DNA of 7,575 bases, taken from assembly GCA_945787425.1 (NCBI GenBank), contig CALZHO010000031.1, forward strand, positions 1 through 7,575. Reading direction: 5' to 3'. The stretch comes from an uncultured Bacteroidales bacterium. GTDB taxonomy: Bacteria; Bacteroidota; Bacteroidia; Bacteroidales; Paludibacteraceae. The notes beneath the pieces were generated by a model. The model worked only from the letters and a program-made list of their open reading frames with translations, searched no databases and was not told where the DNA came from. Shown piece after piece: positions 1-5,874 of the stretch. Each line of letters starts with the position of its first letter. The first letter of the stretch is position 1. Position numbers and translations under genes: made by a program.

Positions 1-1
1 G

Positions 2-481
2 TCGCAGAATAACATCAGTAGCCAGTGCGATGTGGTGGTAAAAGAAGACACTATTCGCCTTATCGTGAATCACTTGGAGAGTTTTCGCCTCATGAAAGAA
101 GACTTGCACCTGGACACTTTGTCCGTCAGCCATTTCAAGCAGAGTACCCTCAATCAGAAGCTCCACGCTGCCAGTGAGCTACGCCAAGAGCAGGCGAAGG
201 CGGTGAAAGCGGCGATTAACCAATCGCCCCACCCTGTGTTGGCGGTGGGTGACTTCAATTCCATACCGTTGTCGTATGTGTATGGCAAGATTCGTTGGGG
301 CATGCGCGACTGCTTTTTGGAGGGCAGTTTAGGCAAGTTGGGCAACACTTACAAGAAAGGTCCTCTGGGTATTCGCATCGATTATATCCTCTGCTCGCGC
401 AACATGACTCCTATAACCTGCGAAGTGGACAGAGTCTCCTACTCCGACCACTTCCCTGTCTGCGCCACCATTGGGTGGTGA
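2..481 (+). CDS. Endonuclease/exonuclease/phosphatase family protein, C-terminal part (5' truncated by window edge)
   Basis: This is the last 159 residues of a protein with the DNase I-like fold (EEP superfamily), whose members are metal-dependent hydrolases of phosphodiester or phosphomonoester bonds. The frame is open to the left edge, so the gene starts outside the window; the GTG at 32 is only an internal valine codon. Numbering from the first complete codon, the visible motifs are NHLES at 23-27, GDFN at 83-86 (metal- and phosphate-binding Asp and Asn), RIDYIL at 115-120 and SDHFPV at 138-143 (the catalytic Asp-His pair). These occur in the usual order and the usual place at the C-terminal end of the domain. 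Full-length Bacteroidota relatives are roughly 350 residues and often have N-terminal membrane segments, which cannot be checked here. The substrate cannot be told from sequence. The gene converges on the rhomboid gene, with 118 bp between the stop codons. Confidence 0.9.
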   Translation, partial: SQNNISSQCDVVVKEDTIRLIVNHLESFRLMKEDLHLDTLSVSHFKQSTLNQKLHAASELRQEQAKAVKAAINQSPHPVLAVGDFNSIPLSYVYGKIRWGMRDCFLEGSLGKLGNTYKKGPLGIRIDYILCSRNMTPITCEVDRVSYSDHFPVCATIGW

Positions 482-503
482 TACTCCCACTTTCCTCATC
501 CGC

Positions 504-547
504 ACCGCACTATTACCGCACAATAACCGCAGAATAATCGCACAATT
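504..547. repeat. Tandem repeat, four units of 11 bp
   Basis: Four consecutive 11-bp units fill much of the spacer between the two converging genes: ACCGCACTATT (504-514), ACCGCACAATA (515-525), ACCGCAGAATA (526-536) and ATCGCACAATT (537-547). The core is A(C/T)CGCA(C/G). The rest of the spacer (482-503 and 548-599) holds no gene and no convincing intrinsic terminator. The repeat is seen directly; its function is unknown. Confidence 0.85.
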
Positions 548-599
548 CCTGGCGGTTTGATCAAAACTGAAAAAGGTTGTCATCAATTGTCTTGAGAAA

Positions 600-1412
600 C
601 TACAACGGCTCGTGGTAGTGATAGTCACGGTAGTTGCTATCCTTATCTCGATTGATGCGCGGGTGGCGCGGAGGGAAGCGATCTTCCCATTTATCGCGAA
701 TCCAACGCTTCACATTCTCCCACCAGCGGCGGAGCGAGCCATCGTTCCATGGCGTAGAGTCAAAGCCATCATACCCGCGATGACGCCACCACAATATCAG
801 CAACCAACCAAAAATCATACCGCCCAAGTGCGCGAAATGTGCCACATTGTCGCCCGCAGTGGGCGCCAAACCCGTAAACAACTCTATCAACGCATATATA
901 ATAACTAAAGTACGCGCGCGCATAGGAATAGGAATAAACATAATGAACATACGCACATCGGGGAACAGCCAGCCAAACGCCAACAAAATGCCAAACACCG
1001 CACCACTGGCACCAATAGTTACCACGCGGTTAGCCAATCGAGTAGCCATCAATGGGTCAAGCGTACTCAAGACAGGTTGCAGCTGCAATGCCCACACTGC
1101 CTCTTGCACGACCGCAGCACCCAAACCCGTCACCAGATAATATATCAAAAAGCGTTTGCCTCCCCAACGTTCCTCAATGGCAGGGGCAAACATAAACACC
1201 GCAAACATATTGAAGAAGATATGCGAGAAGTTCGCATGCATAAACATATAAGTAAGCGGTTGCCACAGACGGAAATCAGAGGCCGTCAAATAATGCAAGC
1301 CAAAAACATGGCTAAAACTAATGCCATAGCGCTGAAAAACCACATCCGCAAGATAGCAGATGAGGTTTATCAACAACAGATTTTTTGTAATCGGTGGTAA
1401 ATTTCTATACAT
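600..1412 (-). CDS. Rhomboid family intramembrane serine protease
   Basis: This is a 270-residue polytopic protein of the inner membrane that cleaves transmembrane substrates within the bilayer. The full rhomboid signature is present. HxxxxHxxxN falls at H59, H64 and N68, matching the spacing of E. coli GlpG His145, His150 and Asn154 (the oxyanion region). GASG at 134-137 supplies the nucleophile Ser136, and AHFAHLGG at 191-198 supplies the catalytic His195. Hydrophobic segments lie near 10-28, 53-76, 88-107, 130-150, 153-180 and 190-208, as in a six-helix core rhomboid. The tail from about 209 is hydrophilic, highly charged and rich in Trp, Arg and His, and probably cytoplasmic. I chose ATG at 1412 over a TTG two codons upstream because the ATG lies just downstream of a good promoter and gives the usual short N-terminus. 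The physiological substrate is unknown. Confidence 0.95.
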   Translation of the reverse strand: MYRNLPPITKNLLLINLICYLADVVFQRYGISFSHVFGLHYLTASDFRLWQPLTYMFMHANFSHIFFNMFAVFMFAPAIEERWGGKRFLIYYLVTGLGAAVVQEAVWALQLQPVLSTLDPLMATRLANRVVTIGASGAVFGILLAFGWLFPDVRMFIMFIPIPMRARTLVIIYALIELFTGLAPTAGDNVAHFAHLGGMIFGWLLILWWRHRGYDGFDSTPWNDGSLRRWWENVKRWIRDKWEDRFPPRHPRINRDKDSNYRDYHYHEPL

Positions 1413-1437
1413 TGTCAATTGATTGATGATTTCTATG

Positions 1438-1468
1438 CAAAAGTAGTAAAAAACTACGAAAATACAAA
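1438..1468 (-). promoter_or_regulatory. Bacteroidota-type promoter for the rhomboid gene
   Basis: Read on the minus strand there is TTTG at 1468-1465, a 19-bp spacer, and TACTTTTG at 1445-1438. This matches the Bacteroidota housekeeping promoter pattern (TTTG near -33, TAnnTTTG near -7). Transcription would begin at about 1430, leaving a leader of roughly 20 nt before the ATG at 1412. A perfect inverted repeat, GTAGT-AAAAA-ACTAC (1443-1457), overlaps the -7 box and could be an operator; that is inference. Confidence 0.75.
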
Positions 1469-1485
1469 CAAAAACTGTGCTATAA

Positions 1486-1517
1486 GGCAGAAAAATGCAA
1501 AAAATGGCAGAAAAATG
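1486..1517. repeat. 12-bp direct repeat between the divergent promoters
   Basis: GGCAGAAAAATG occurs exactly at 1486-1497 and again at 1506-1517, a spacing of 20 bp (about two helical turns). The pair lies between the -33 boxes of the rhomboid and HU promoters, in A-tract-rich DNA that may be intrinsically curved. It could be a binding site for a regulator, or for HU itself, but no function can be shown from sequence. Confidence 0.6.
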
Positions 1518-1537
1518 ACATTTTTTCAGTCAAAATA

Positions 1538-1568
1538 TTTGCAGAATTAGAAAATTGTAGTAACTTTG
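1538..1568 (+). promoter_or_regulatory. Bacteroidota-type promoter for the HU gene
   Basis: TTTG at 1538-1541 is followed by a 19-bp spacer and TAACTTTG at 1561-1568, a full match to the TTTG/TAnnTTTG pattern. Transcription would start near 1575, giving a leader of about 60 nt. The leader is very AT-rich and lacks a Shine-Dalgarno sequence, as is common for highly expressed genes of this phylum. Confidence 0.85.
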
Positions 1569-1633
1569 CATGCAATTCGTTGGAAAAGCCAATGTAAAAT
1601 ACTTAATGTTTAATAATTTAATCTAATTTTCGT

Positions 1634-1897
1634 ATGAATAAAGCAGATTTGGTAGCTGCTATTGCAGCTGAGGCTGGTTTGACAAAAGTACAAGCACAAG
1701 GTGCTCTTGAGGCAACTGTAAACGCAATCGCTGGTGCACTCCAAAAGGGTGAGAGCGTACAATTGGTAGGTTTCGGTACTTTCTCTGTAGTTGAGAAAGC
1801 TGCTCGCCAAGGCGTTAACCCTGCTACTGGCGCTAAGATCGAGATCGCTGCTAAGAAAGTAGCTAAGTTCAAAGCTGGTAAAGGTTTGGCTCTCTAA
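1634..1897 (+). CDS. hup: HU family DNA-binding protein
   Basis: This is an 87-residue histone-like nucleoid protein that binds and bends DNA as a dimer. It begins MNKADLVAAIA with the two-helix dimerisation region (about 1-40). The conserved GFGTFSV turn falls at about 47-53, and the DNA-gripping arm carries the NPATG motif at about 62-66 with the intercalating proline. It ends with the K-F-K-A-G-K-G-L tail typical of HU. The length is usual for the family (about 90). Codon use leans strongly to GCT, GTA and AAA compared with neighbouring genes, as expected for an abundant protein. A strong promoter lies upstream and an intrinsic terminator directly downstream, so it is probably transcribed alone. 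An HU/IHF subtype cannot be assigned, but the short canonical form argues for HU rather than IHF. Confidence 0.97.
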   Translation: MNKADLVAAIAAEAGLTKVQAQGALEATVNAIAGALQKGESVQLVGFGTFSVVEKAARQGVNPATGAKIEIAAKKVAKFKAGKGLAL

Positions 1898-1916
1898 TCC
1901 AATTATGTAGATACAG

Positions 1917-1945
1917 CGAGTTGCTCTTTTGGGGCAACTCGTTTT
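1917..1945 (+). terminator. Intrinsic terminator after the HU gene
   Basis: A perfect 8-bp stem, CGAGTTGC (1917-1924) and GCAACTCG (1934-1941), closes a 9-nt loop and is followed at once by TTTT (1942-1945). It lies 20 nt after the HU stop codon, separating the HU transcript from adk. Confidence 0.85.
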
Positions 1946-1953
1946 GTGTCAAA

Positions 1954-1988
1954 ACACAATTCTACACAATATAACACAACTCTACACT
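1954..1988. repeat. 10-bp tandem repeat abutting the adk start codon
   Basis: The units are ACACAATTCT (1954-1963), ACACAATATA (1964-1973) and ACACAACTCT (1974-1983), then a partial ACACT (1984-1988), running straight into the ATG at 1989. It fills the whole space between the HU terminator and adk. No TAnnTTTG promoter box is visible here, so how adk is transcribed is unclear. Confidence 0.8.
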
Positions 1989-2564
1989 ATGCTCAACATC
2001 ATCCTCTGCGGTGCCCCAGGTAGTGGCAAGGGCACACAATCTGACCTTATCGTACAAAAATATGGATTGCAACACCTCTCTACAGGTGATGCACTTCGCG
2101 CCGAAATCAAGTCTGGCAGCGAACTCGGCAAAGAAATTGGCGAACTCATTGCAGGCGGTAACCTCGTACCAGACCACAAGATGATTCACCTCATCGCACG
2201 CTACCTCGATAACCTGCCAGCTGATTGCAAAGGCGTTATCTTCGACGGTTTCCCACGTACTGTGGCTCAAGCCGAAGCACTGGAACTGCTGCTCGAACGC
2301 CGCCAAATGAAGGCAGTGTTGCTTGACCTCTTTGTAGAAGAAGACGAGGTAATCAAACGTCTTCTCAACCGTGGCAAGACCAGCGGTCGCGCCGACGACA
2401 ACTACGAGACCATCAAAAAACGTCTCCAAGTATATCAGACAGAGACCAAGCCTGTTTGCACATACTACCTCCATCGCCATAACTACTTTGCTATCAATGG
2501 CAACTACTCCATGGAGGACACCTTTAGCCAAATAGACAACATTCTGAAACTGATTCAAAAATAA
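1989..2564 (+). CDS. adk: Adenylate kinase
   Basis: This cytoplasmic enzyme of 191 residues interconverts ATP + AMP and 2 ADP, keeping adenine nucleotides in balance. The P-loop GAPGSGKGT is at 8-16. The AMP-binding region begins with STGDALR at 31-37, the DGFPRT motif is at 86-91, and the arginines of the LID region are at R128 and R134. The LID is of the short type: about ten residues, without the four-cysteine zinc site of long bacterial enzymes. Short-LID enzymes of about 190 residues are usual in Bacteroidota. I chose ATG 1989 because the protein then begins two residues before the first beta strand; a TTG at 1929 would put the start inside the HU terminator. It lies 43 bp upstream of obg on the same strand and probably shares its transcript. 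Confidence 0.97.
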   Translation: MLNIILCGAPGSGKGTQSDLIVQKYGLQHLSTGDALRAEIKSGSELGKEIGELIAGGNLVPDHKMIHLIARYLDNLPADCKGVIFDGFPRTVAQAEALELLLERRQMKAVLLDLFVEEDEVIKRLLNRGKTSGRADDNYETIKKRLQVYQTETKPVCTYYLHRHNYFAINGNYSMEDTFSQIDNILKLIQK

Positions 2565-2573
2565 ATCTATCAG

Positions 2574-2607
2574 TCGTAAATTGTAAATAGTCCAATCGTA
2601 AATTAAC
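2574..2607. repeat. Degenerate 7-bp repeat abutting the obg start codon
   Basis: The units are TCGTAAA (2574-2580), TTGTAAA (2581-2587), a diverged TAGTCCA (2588-2594), one extra base, and TCGTAAA again (2596-2602), followed by TTAAC and the ATG at 2608. It occupies nearly all of the 43-bp adk-obg gap. There is no visible Shine-Dalgarno sequence, so this repeat is the obg ribosome-loading region. Confidence 0.7.
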
Positions 2608-3789
2608 ATGGCATCCTCCTCATTCATTGACTACGTAAAAATATACTGCCGCTCGGGCAAGGGCGGACCAGGTAGCATGCACTTCCACCGTGCGAAATAT
2701 GTGCCCAAAGGCGGACCCGATGGCGGCGACGGCGGACGAGGAGGACATATCATCCTTCGCGGCAATCGCAACCTATGGACACTGCTGCACCTTAAGTATC
2801 AGAAGCATATCTTCGCCACCGATGGTGGCAAAGGGGGCGCTTCGCGCTCATACGGCAAAGACGGTGAAGACAAAATCATCGAAGTACCTTGTGGCACAGT
2901 GGTTTACAACGGCGACACGGGTGAATGGATGTGCGAGATTAAGGAACATCAAGAGGAAATCATCCTCTTCCGTGGCGGTAAAGGTGGACTGGGCAACTGG
3001 CACTTCCGCACTGCCACCAACCAAGCCCCCCGCTATGCACAACCTGGCGAACCATGTATGGAAGCCAACGTCATTCTCCAACTCAAAGTGCTCGCAGACG
3101 TTGGTTTGGTAGGTTTCCCCAATGCAGGTAAATCCACCCTACTCTCCGTGGTCAGCGCAGCCAAACCAGAGATTGCAGACTATCCGTTTACAACGCTGAC
3201 ACCGCAACTCGGTATCGTTTCCTACCGTGACAACCAATCCTTCTGCATGGCAGATATCCCTGGTATCATCGAGGGGGCAGCCGAAGGACGCGGACTTGGA
3301 CTCCGTTTCTTGCGTCATATCGAGCGCAACGCCGTGCTACTCTTCATGGTGCCTGTCATCACAGAGGACATCAAGAAGGAGTATGAGATTCTGCTCGCCG
3401 AGTTAGAGAAATACAATCCTCAACTGCTTACCAAAGCGCGCATCTTGGCTATCTCCAAATGCGATATAGCCGACCCACAGATTGACCTCAACAAACTTAC
3501 CAAAGAACTATCCGAGGACTTAGGCATATCCGTCATTTGTTTCTCATCGGCTAGCGGCATAGGGCTCACCGAACTCAAGGACATGCTGTGGGAAGAACTC
3601 AATAAGGAGCAAAACCAAGTGATTGAAATATCGCACTCACCAATCGACGTTAAGGTCATTGAGCGCGACGAAGAGCCGGAAGAGGAGGACGAGCCACACA
3701 CTATCTACCTCAACGAGGTGGAAGAGGAGTGGGATCTCGACAAATATCGCGGTATAGGTTGGGATACCCAAGACAATTTCGAAGAGTAA
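2608..3789 (+). CDS. obgE: Obg family GTPase (ribosome assembly)
   Basis: This is a 393-residue essential-type GTPase that acts on the maturing 50S subunit and links growth to GTP/ppGpp state. The N-terminal glycine-rich Obg fold spans about 5-160, with repeated GG motifs (for example [10 protein letters not shown] at 37-46 and GGKGG at 123-127). The G domain follows: G1 GFPNAGKST at 169-177, G2 within TTLTP at 195-199, G3 DIPG at 216-219, G4 SKCD at 283-286 (a variant of NKxD, with the key Asp kept) and G5 SSASGIG around 313-319. The C-terminal tail from about 345 is strongly acidic with two Glu/Asp clusters; it is not the C-terminal domain of Firmicutes Obg. The length fits Bacteroidota relatives. 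The gene lies between adk and clc on one strand, and its stop at 3787-3789 directly precedes a heptamer repeat. Confidence 0.97.
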   Translation: MASSSFIDYVKIYCRSGKGGPGSMHFHRAKYVPKGGPDGGDGGRGGHIILRGNRNLWTLLHLKYQKHIFATDGGKGGASRSYGKDGEDKIIEVPCGTVVYNGDTGEWMCEIKEHQEEIILFRGGKGGLGNWHFRTATNQAPRYAQPGEPCMEANVILQLKVLADVGLVGFPNAGKSTLLSVVSAAKPEIADYPFTTLTPQLGIVSYRDNQSFCMADIPGIIEGAAEGRGLGLRFLRHIERNAVLLFMVPVITEDIKKEYEILLAELEKYNPQLLTKARILAISKCDIADPQIDLNKLTKELSEDLGISVICFSSASGIGLTELKDMLWEELNKEQNQVIEISHSPIDVKVIERDEEPEEEDEPHTIYLNEVEEEWDLDKYRGIGWDTQDNFEE

Positions 3790-3817
3790 TTCAAAATTCA
3801 AAATTCTGAATTCAAAA
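3790..3817. repeat. 7-bp tandem repeat (four TTCAAAA-type units) between obg and clc
   Basis: Starting on the base after the obg stop codon, there are four contiguous heptamers: TTCAAAA (3790-3796), TTCAAAA (3797-3803), TTCTGAA (3804-3810) and TTCAAAA (3811-3817). TTAACAT follows. AAATTAACAT (3815-3824) is identical to the ten bases at 2600-2609 that end in the first two bases of the obg ATG, but here the next base is A instead of G. Confidence 0.9.
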
Positions 3818-5581
3818 TTAACATACGACCGCTTCATTGCTTGGCGTGAGCAACACATCCCACAAAAGAACCTCGTCCTCATTCTGAGTTTCTTTGTGGG
3901 AGCATTGGCATCGTGCGCAGCACAGCTGCTCAAGTTCATGATTCACGGAATCCAGCATTTCGTGGAGAGCCAACTCATTGCTCAAGACCACTGGTGGTAT
4001 CTTATCACCCCAATGATTGGTATCACGCTCGCAGGACTCTTTGTCAAATACATTGTCAAAGACGATATCTCGCACGGTATTACCAAGATTCTATACGCCA
4101 TCTCACAACGCAAATCCATCATCAAGATGCACAATATGTGGTCGTCCTTGGTGGGGTCAGCACTGACTATCGGTTTTGGTGGTTCGGTCGGTGCAGAGGC
4201 ACCTATCGTACTCACGGGGTCGGCTATCGGTAGCAACCTCGCCAAACTCTTCCGCCTCGACCAAAAGACCATGATGCTTATGATTGGCTGCGGTGCCGCA
4301 GGGGCAGTGGGTGGAATCTTCCAAGCCCCGATAGCAGGTCTGGTCTTCACCCTTGAAGTGCTGATGATGGACCTCACCATGACCTCCGTAGCACCATTGC
4401 TCATCTCCTCCGTGACAGCCACCGCTATCTCCTTCATCGCCAACGGACAAGAGGCCATGTTCCCGCTGACCAACAGCGAACCCTTCTTCGTGGAACGTCT
4501 GCCATGGTATATCATTTTAGGCATCCTATGTGGACTGGTGTCGCTCTATTTCACTCGCGGAATGAACAGCTTGGAGCAACTCTTCAAACGCTATGTCCAA
4601 AACATATGGGTGAAGTTCCTCGTGGGTGGTTCGGTTTTGGGTTTGCTACTTTTCCTCTTCCCCCCACTATATGGCGAGGGATACGACGTCATCAAGCAAC
4701 TCATCAACGGCGACTCCGTTTCTGCTATTGCTAATAGTCCTTTCGAACGTTTTGGCACGGGTTCGTGGATTCTGGTGGGTTATTTCTCTGCCATCGTATT
4801 GCTCAAGATTGTCGCATCGGTTGCCACCAATGGTGGTGGCGGTGTGGGTGGAATCTTCGCGCCTTCGCTTTTCATGGGTGCTATCGTCGGATTTATCTGC
4901 GCCCGACTCATGAACATGCTCGGTATCGGTGTTCCCGAAGCCAATTTTGCATTGGCGGGTATGTCTGGTCTTATGGCAGGTGTCATGCACGCCCCACTGA
5001 CAGGTATCTTCCTCATTGCCGAACTCACAGGCGGCTACCATCTCTTCATGCCACTCATGGCTGTAGCTGTTGTTTCTTACCTGACAATAAAGATCTTCGA
5101 GCCCCATAGTCTTTACGCCATGCGTTTGGCAAAAAAGGGCGAACTGCTAACGCACAACAAAGACCGCTCTGTCCTCACGCTCATGAAGATGGAGAATGTC
5201 CTCGAGACCGACCTCCGTACCCTTAACCCCGACATGACTTTGGGCGAACTGGTTAAGGTAATATCGCAGAGCCATCGCAACATCTTCCCTGTGGTCAACG
5301 AAGAAGGCAAACTATTGGGAATCTTGCTCTTAGACGAGGTACGCAACATCATGTTCCAACCTCGCCTGTATAACCGTTTCACGGTCAAACAACTCATGAA
5401 CTCGCCACAAGCCATCCTCACAGACACCATGCCTATGGGTAAGGTGATGGAGGTTTTTGAGGATACAGGTGCATGGAACCTGCCCGTAGTGGATGAACAA
5501 AAAAAATACCTCGGATTTGTCTCGAAATCCAAGATATTCAACTCCTACCGCCACGTTCTCGTGCACTTCTCCGAGGAATAA
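3806..5581 (+). CDS. ClC family chloride channel/transporter with two CBS domains
   Basis: This is a polytopic inner-membrane ClC anion protein of about 591 residues. Counting from CTG 3806, the anion-path serine is in ISHG (S89), the gating glutamate is in GAEAP (E131), GGIFAP is at 348-353, and the conserved tyrosine is in SLYAM (Y437). The internal proton glutamate of E. coli ClcA (E203) aligns with V185 in FTLEV. Two CBS domains follow (about 462-515 and 525-580). The start is uncertain: the family-like N-terminus RFIAWREQHI (about 10-19) lies upstream of the first GTG (3896), yet no in-frame ATG, GTG or TTG exists between the stop at 3755 and 3896. CTG 3806, inside the repeat, gives the usual family length; ATT 3803 is an alternative, and GTG 3896 would remove 30 residues. 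Function as a ClC protein is secure; channel versus H+/Cl- exchange is not. Confidence 0.9.
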   Translation: MNSKLTYDRFIAWREQHIPQKNLVLILSFFVGALASCAAQLLKFMIHGIQHFVESQLIAQDHWWYLITPMIGITLAGLFVKYIVKDDISHGITKILYAISQRKSIIKMHNMWSSLVGSALTIGFGGSVGAEAPIVLTGSAIGSNLAKLFRLDQKTMMLMIGCGAAGAVGGIFQAPIAGLVFTLEVLMMDLTMTSVAPLLISSVTATAISFIANGQEAMFPLTNSEPFFVERLPWYIILGILCGLVSLYFTRGMNSLEQLFKRYVQNIWVKFLVGGSVLGLLLFLFPPLYGEGYDVIKQLINGDSVSAIANSPFERFGTGSWILVGYFSAIVLLKIVASVATNGGGGVGGIFAPSLFMGAIVGFICARLMNMLGIGVPEANFALAGMSGLMAGVMHAPLTGIFLIAELTGGYHLFMPLMAVAVVSYLTIKIFEPHSLYAMRLAKKGELLTHNKDRSVLTLMKMENVLETDLRTLNPDMTLGELVKVISQSHRNIFPVVNEEGKLLGILLLDEVRNIMFQPRLYNRFTVKQLMNSPQAILTDTMPMGKVMEVFEDTGAWNLPVVDEQKKYLGFVSKSKIFNSYRHVLVHFSEE

Positions 5582-5601
5582 TCTTGCCACTAAACAGTAG
5601 G

Positions 5602-5614
5602 GGCGTATCACGCC
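5602..5614. other. Small GC-rich hairpin between converging clc and xseB
   Basis: GGCGT-ATC-ACGCC forms a perfect 5-bp stem with a 3-nt loop in the 58-bp gap between the two stop codons. No T-run follows on either strand, so it is not a standard intrinsic terminator. It may mark the end of both transcripts or be part of a REP-like intergenic element; both are guesses. Confidence 0.4.
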
Positions 5615-5639
5615 GTCCTCTAAACACGAAACGCCATTG

Positions 5640-5825
5640 TTACTCCTCTGGAGTGACAATACTCTCCATCTTCTCCTCCCAATCGGTCAACTGCTTTTGA
5701 CAGTAAGATAGCAGTTCTTTCGCCTCTTTGGCTTTCATTTGATAGGCATCCATACTCAATGCCTCCGATTGCTCCAATTCACTCACAATCTGTTCTATTC
5801 GTTTTATAGCTTCATCGTAACTCAT
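5640..5825 (-). CDS. xseB: Exodeoxyribonuclease VII small subunit
   Basis: This 61-residue protein fits XseB, the small helical subunit that binds several-fold to XseA to form exonuclease VII, a cytoplasmic nuclease degrading single-stranded DNA from both ends. It begins MSYDEAIKRIEQIVSELE, the typical pattern of the first helix, followed by the A-K-E-A loop and a second helix ending in C-Q-K-Q-L. The length is at the short end of the family's normal 60-80. The start codon is ATG at 5825. The large-subunit gene xseA, often adjacent in related genomes, is not in the window. Here xseB is the last gene of a minus-strand run, 49 bp downstream of a sugar transferase, with only a heptamer repeat and no recognisable promoter in between. 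It is probably expressed from the upstream genes' transcript. Confidence 0.93.
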   Translation of the reverse strand: MSYDEAIKRIEQIVSELEQSEALSMDAYQMKAKEAKELLSYCQKQLTDWEEKMESIVTPEE

Positions 5826-5834
5826 AATACCTTC

Positions 5835-5860
5835 CTTTACACTCTACACTTTACACTCTA
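5835..5860. repeat. 7/14-bp tandem repeat 5' of xseB
   Basis: On the plus strand the heptamers CTTTACA and CTCTACA alternate: CTTTACA (5835-5841), CTCTACA (5842-5848), CTTTACA (5849-5855) and CTCTA (5856-5860). On the coding (minus) strand this reads as AGTGTA(A/G)-type units ending 9 bases before the xseB ATG. The period and position match the repeats before obg and clc, but the unit sequence differs. Confidence 0.85.
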
Positions 5861-5874
5861 TCCCTACACCAACA

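Noticed and set aside
504..547. CRISPR array or satellite array
   Set aside because: Units are contiguous, 11 bp long and degenerate, with no spacers and no cas genes nearby.
556..565. Perfect palindrome TTTGATCAAA
   Set aside because: It is a 10-bp palindrome between two gene ends with no promoter next to it; likely chance, and no start codon is close enough for an operator role.
1413..1418. TTG start for the rhomboid gene
   Set aside because: An ATG two codons later at 1412 gives the usual N-terminus and a normal leader length after the predicted promoter.
1929..1988. Upstream TTG start for adk (20 extra residues)
   Set aside because: It would start within the HU terminator hairpin and add a non-conserved leader before the first beta strand; ATG 1989 gives the usual protein.
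1962..2627. Long minus-strand open frame (221 codons) opposite adk
   Set aside because: It lies fully over adk, whose product has all kinase motifs; the antisense translation shows no family features and its length follows from adk codon use.
3982..4524. Minus-strand open frame of 180 codons opposite clc
   Set aside because: It is antisense to conserved ClC membrane segments and has no recognisable motif; a shadow of the real gene.
5602..5614. Bidirectional intrinsic terminator for clc and xseB
   Set aside because: The stem is only 5 bp and no run of T follows on either strand, so it is listed only as a hairpin.
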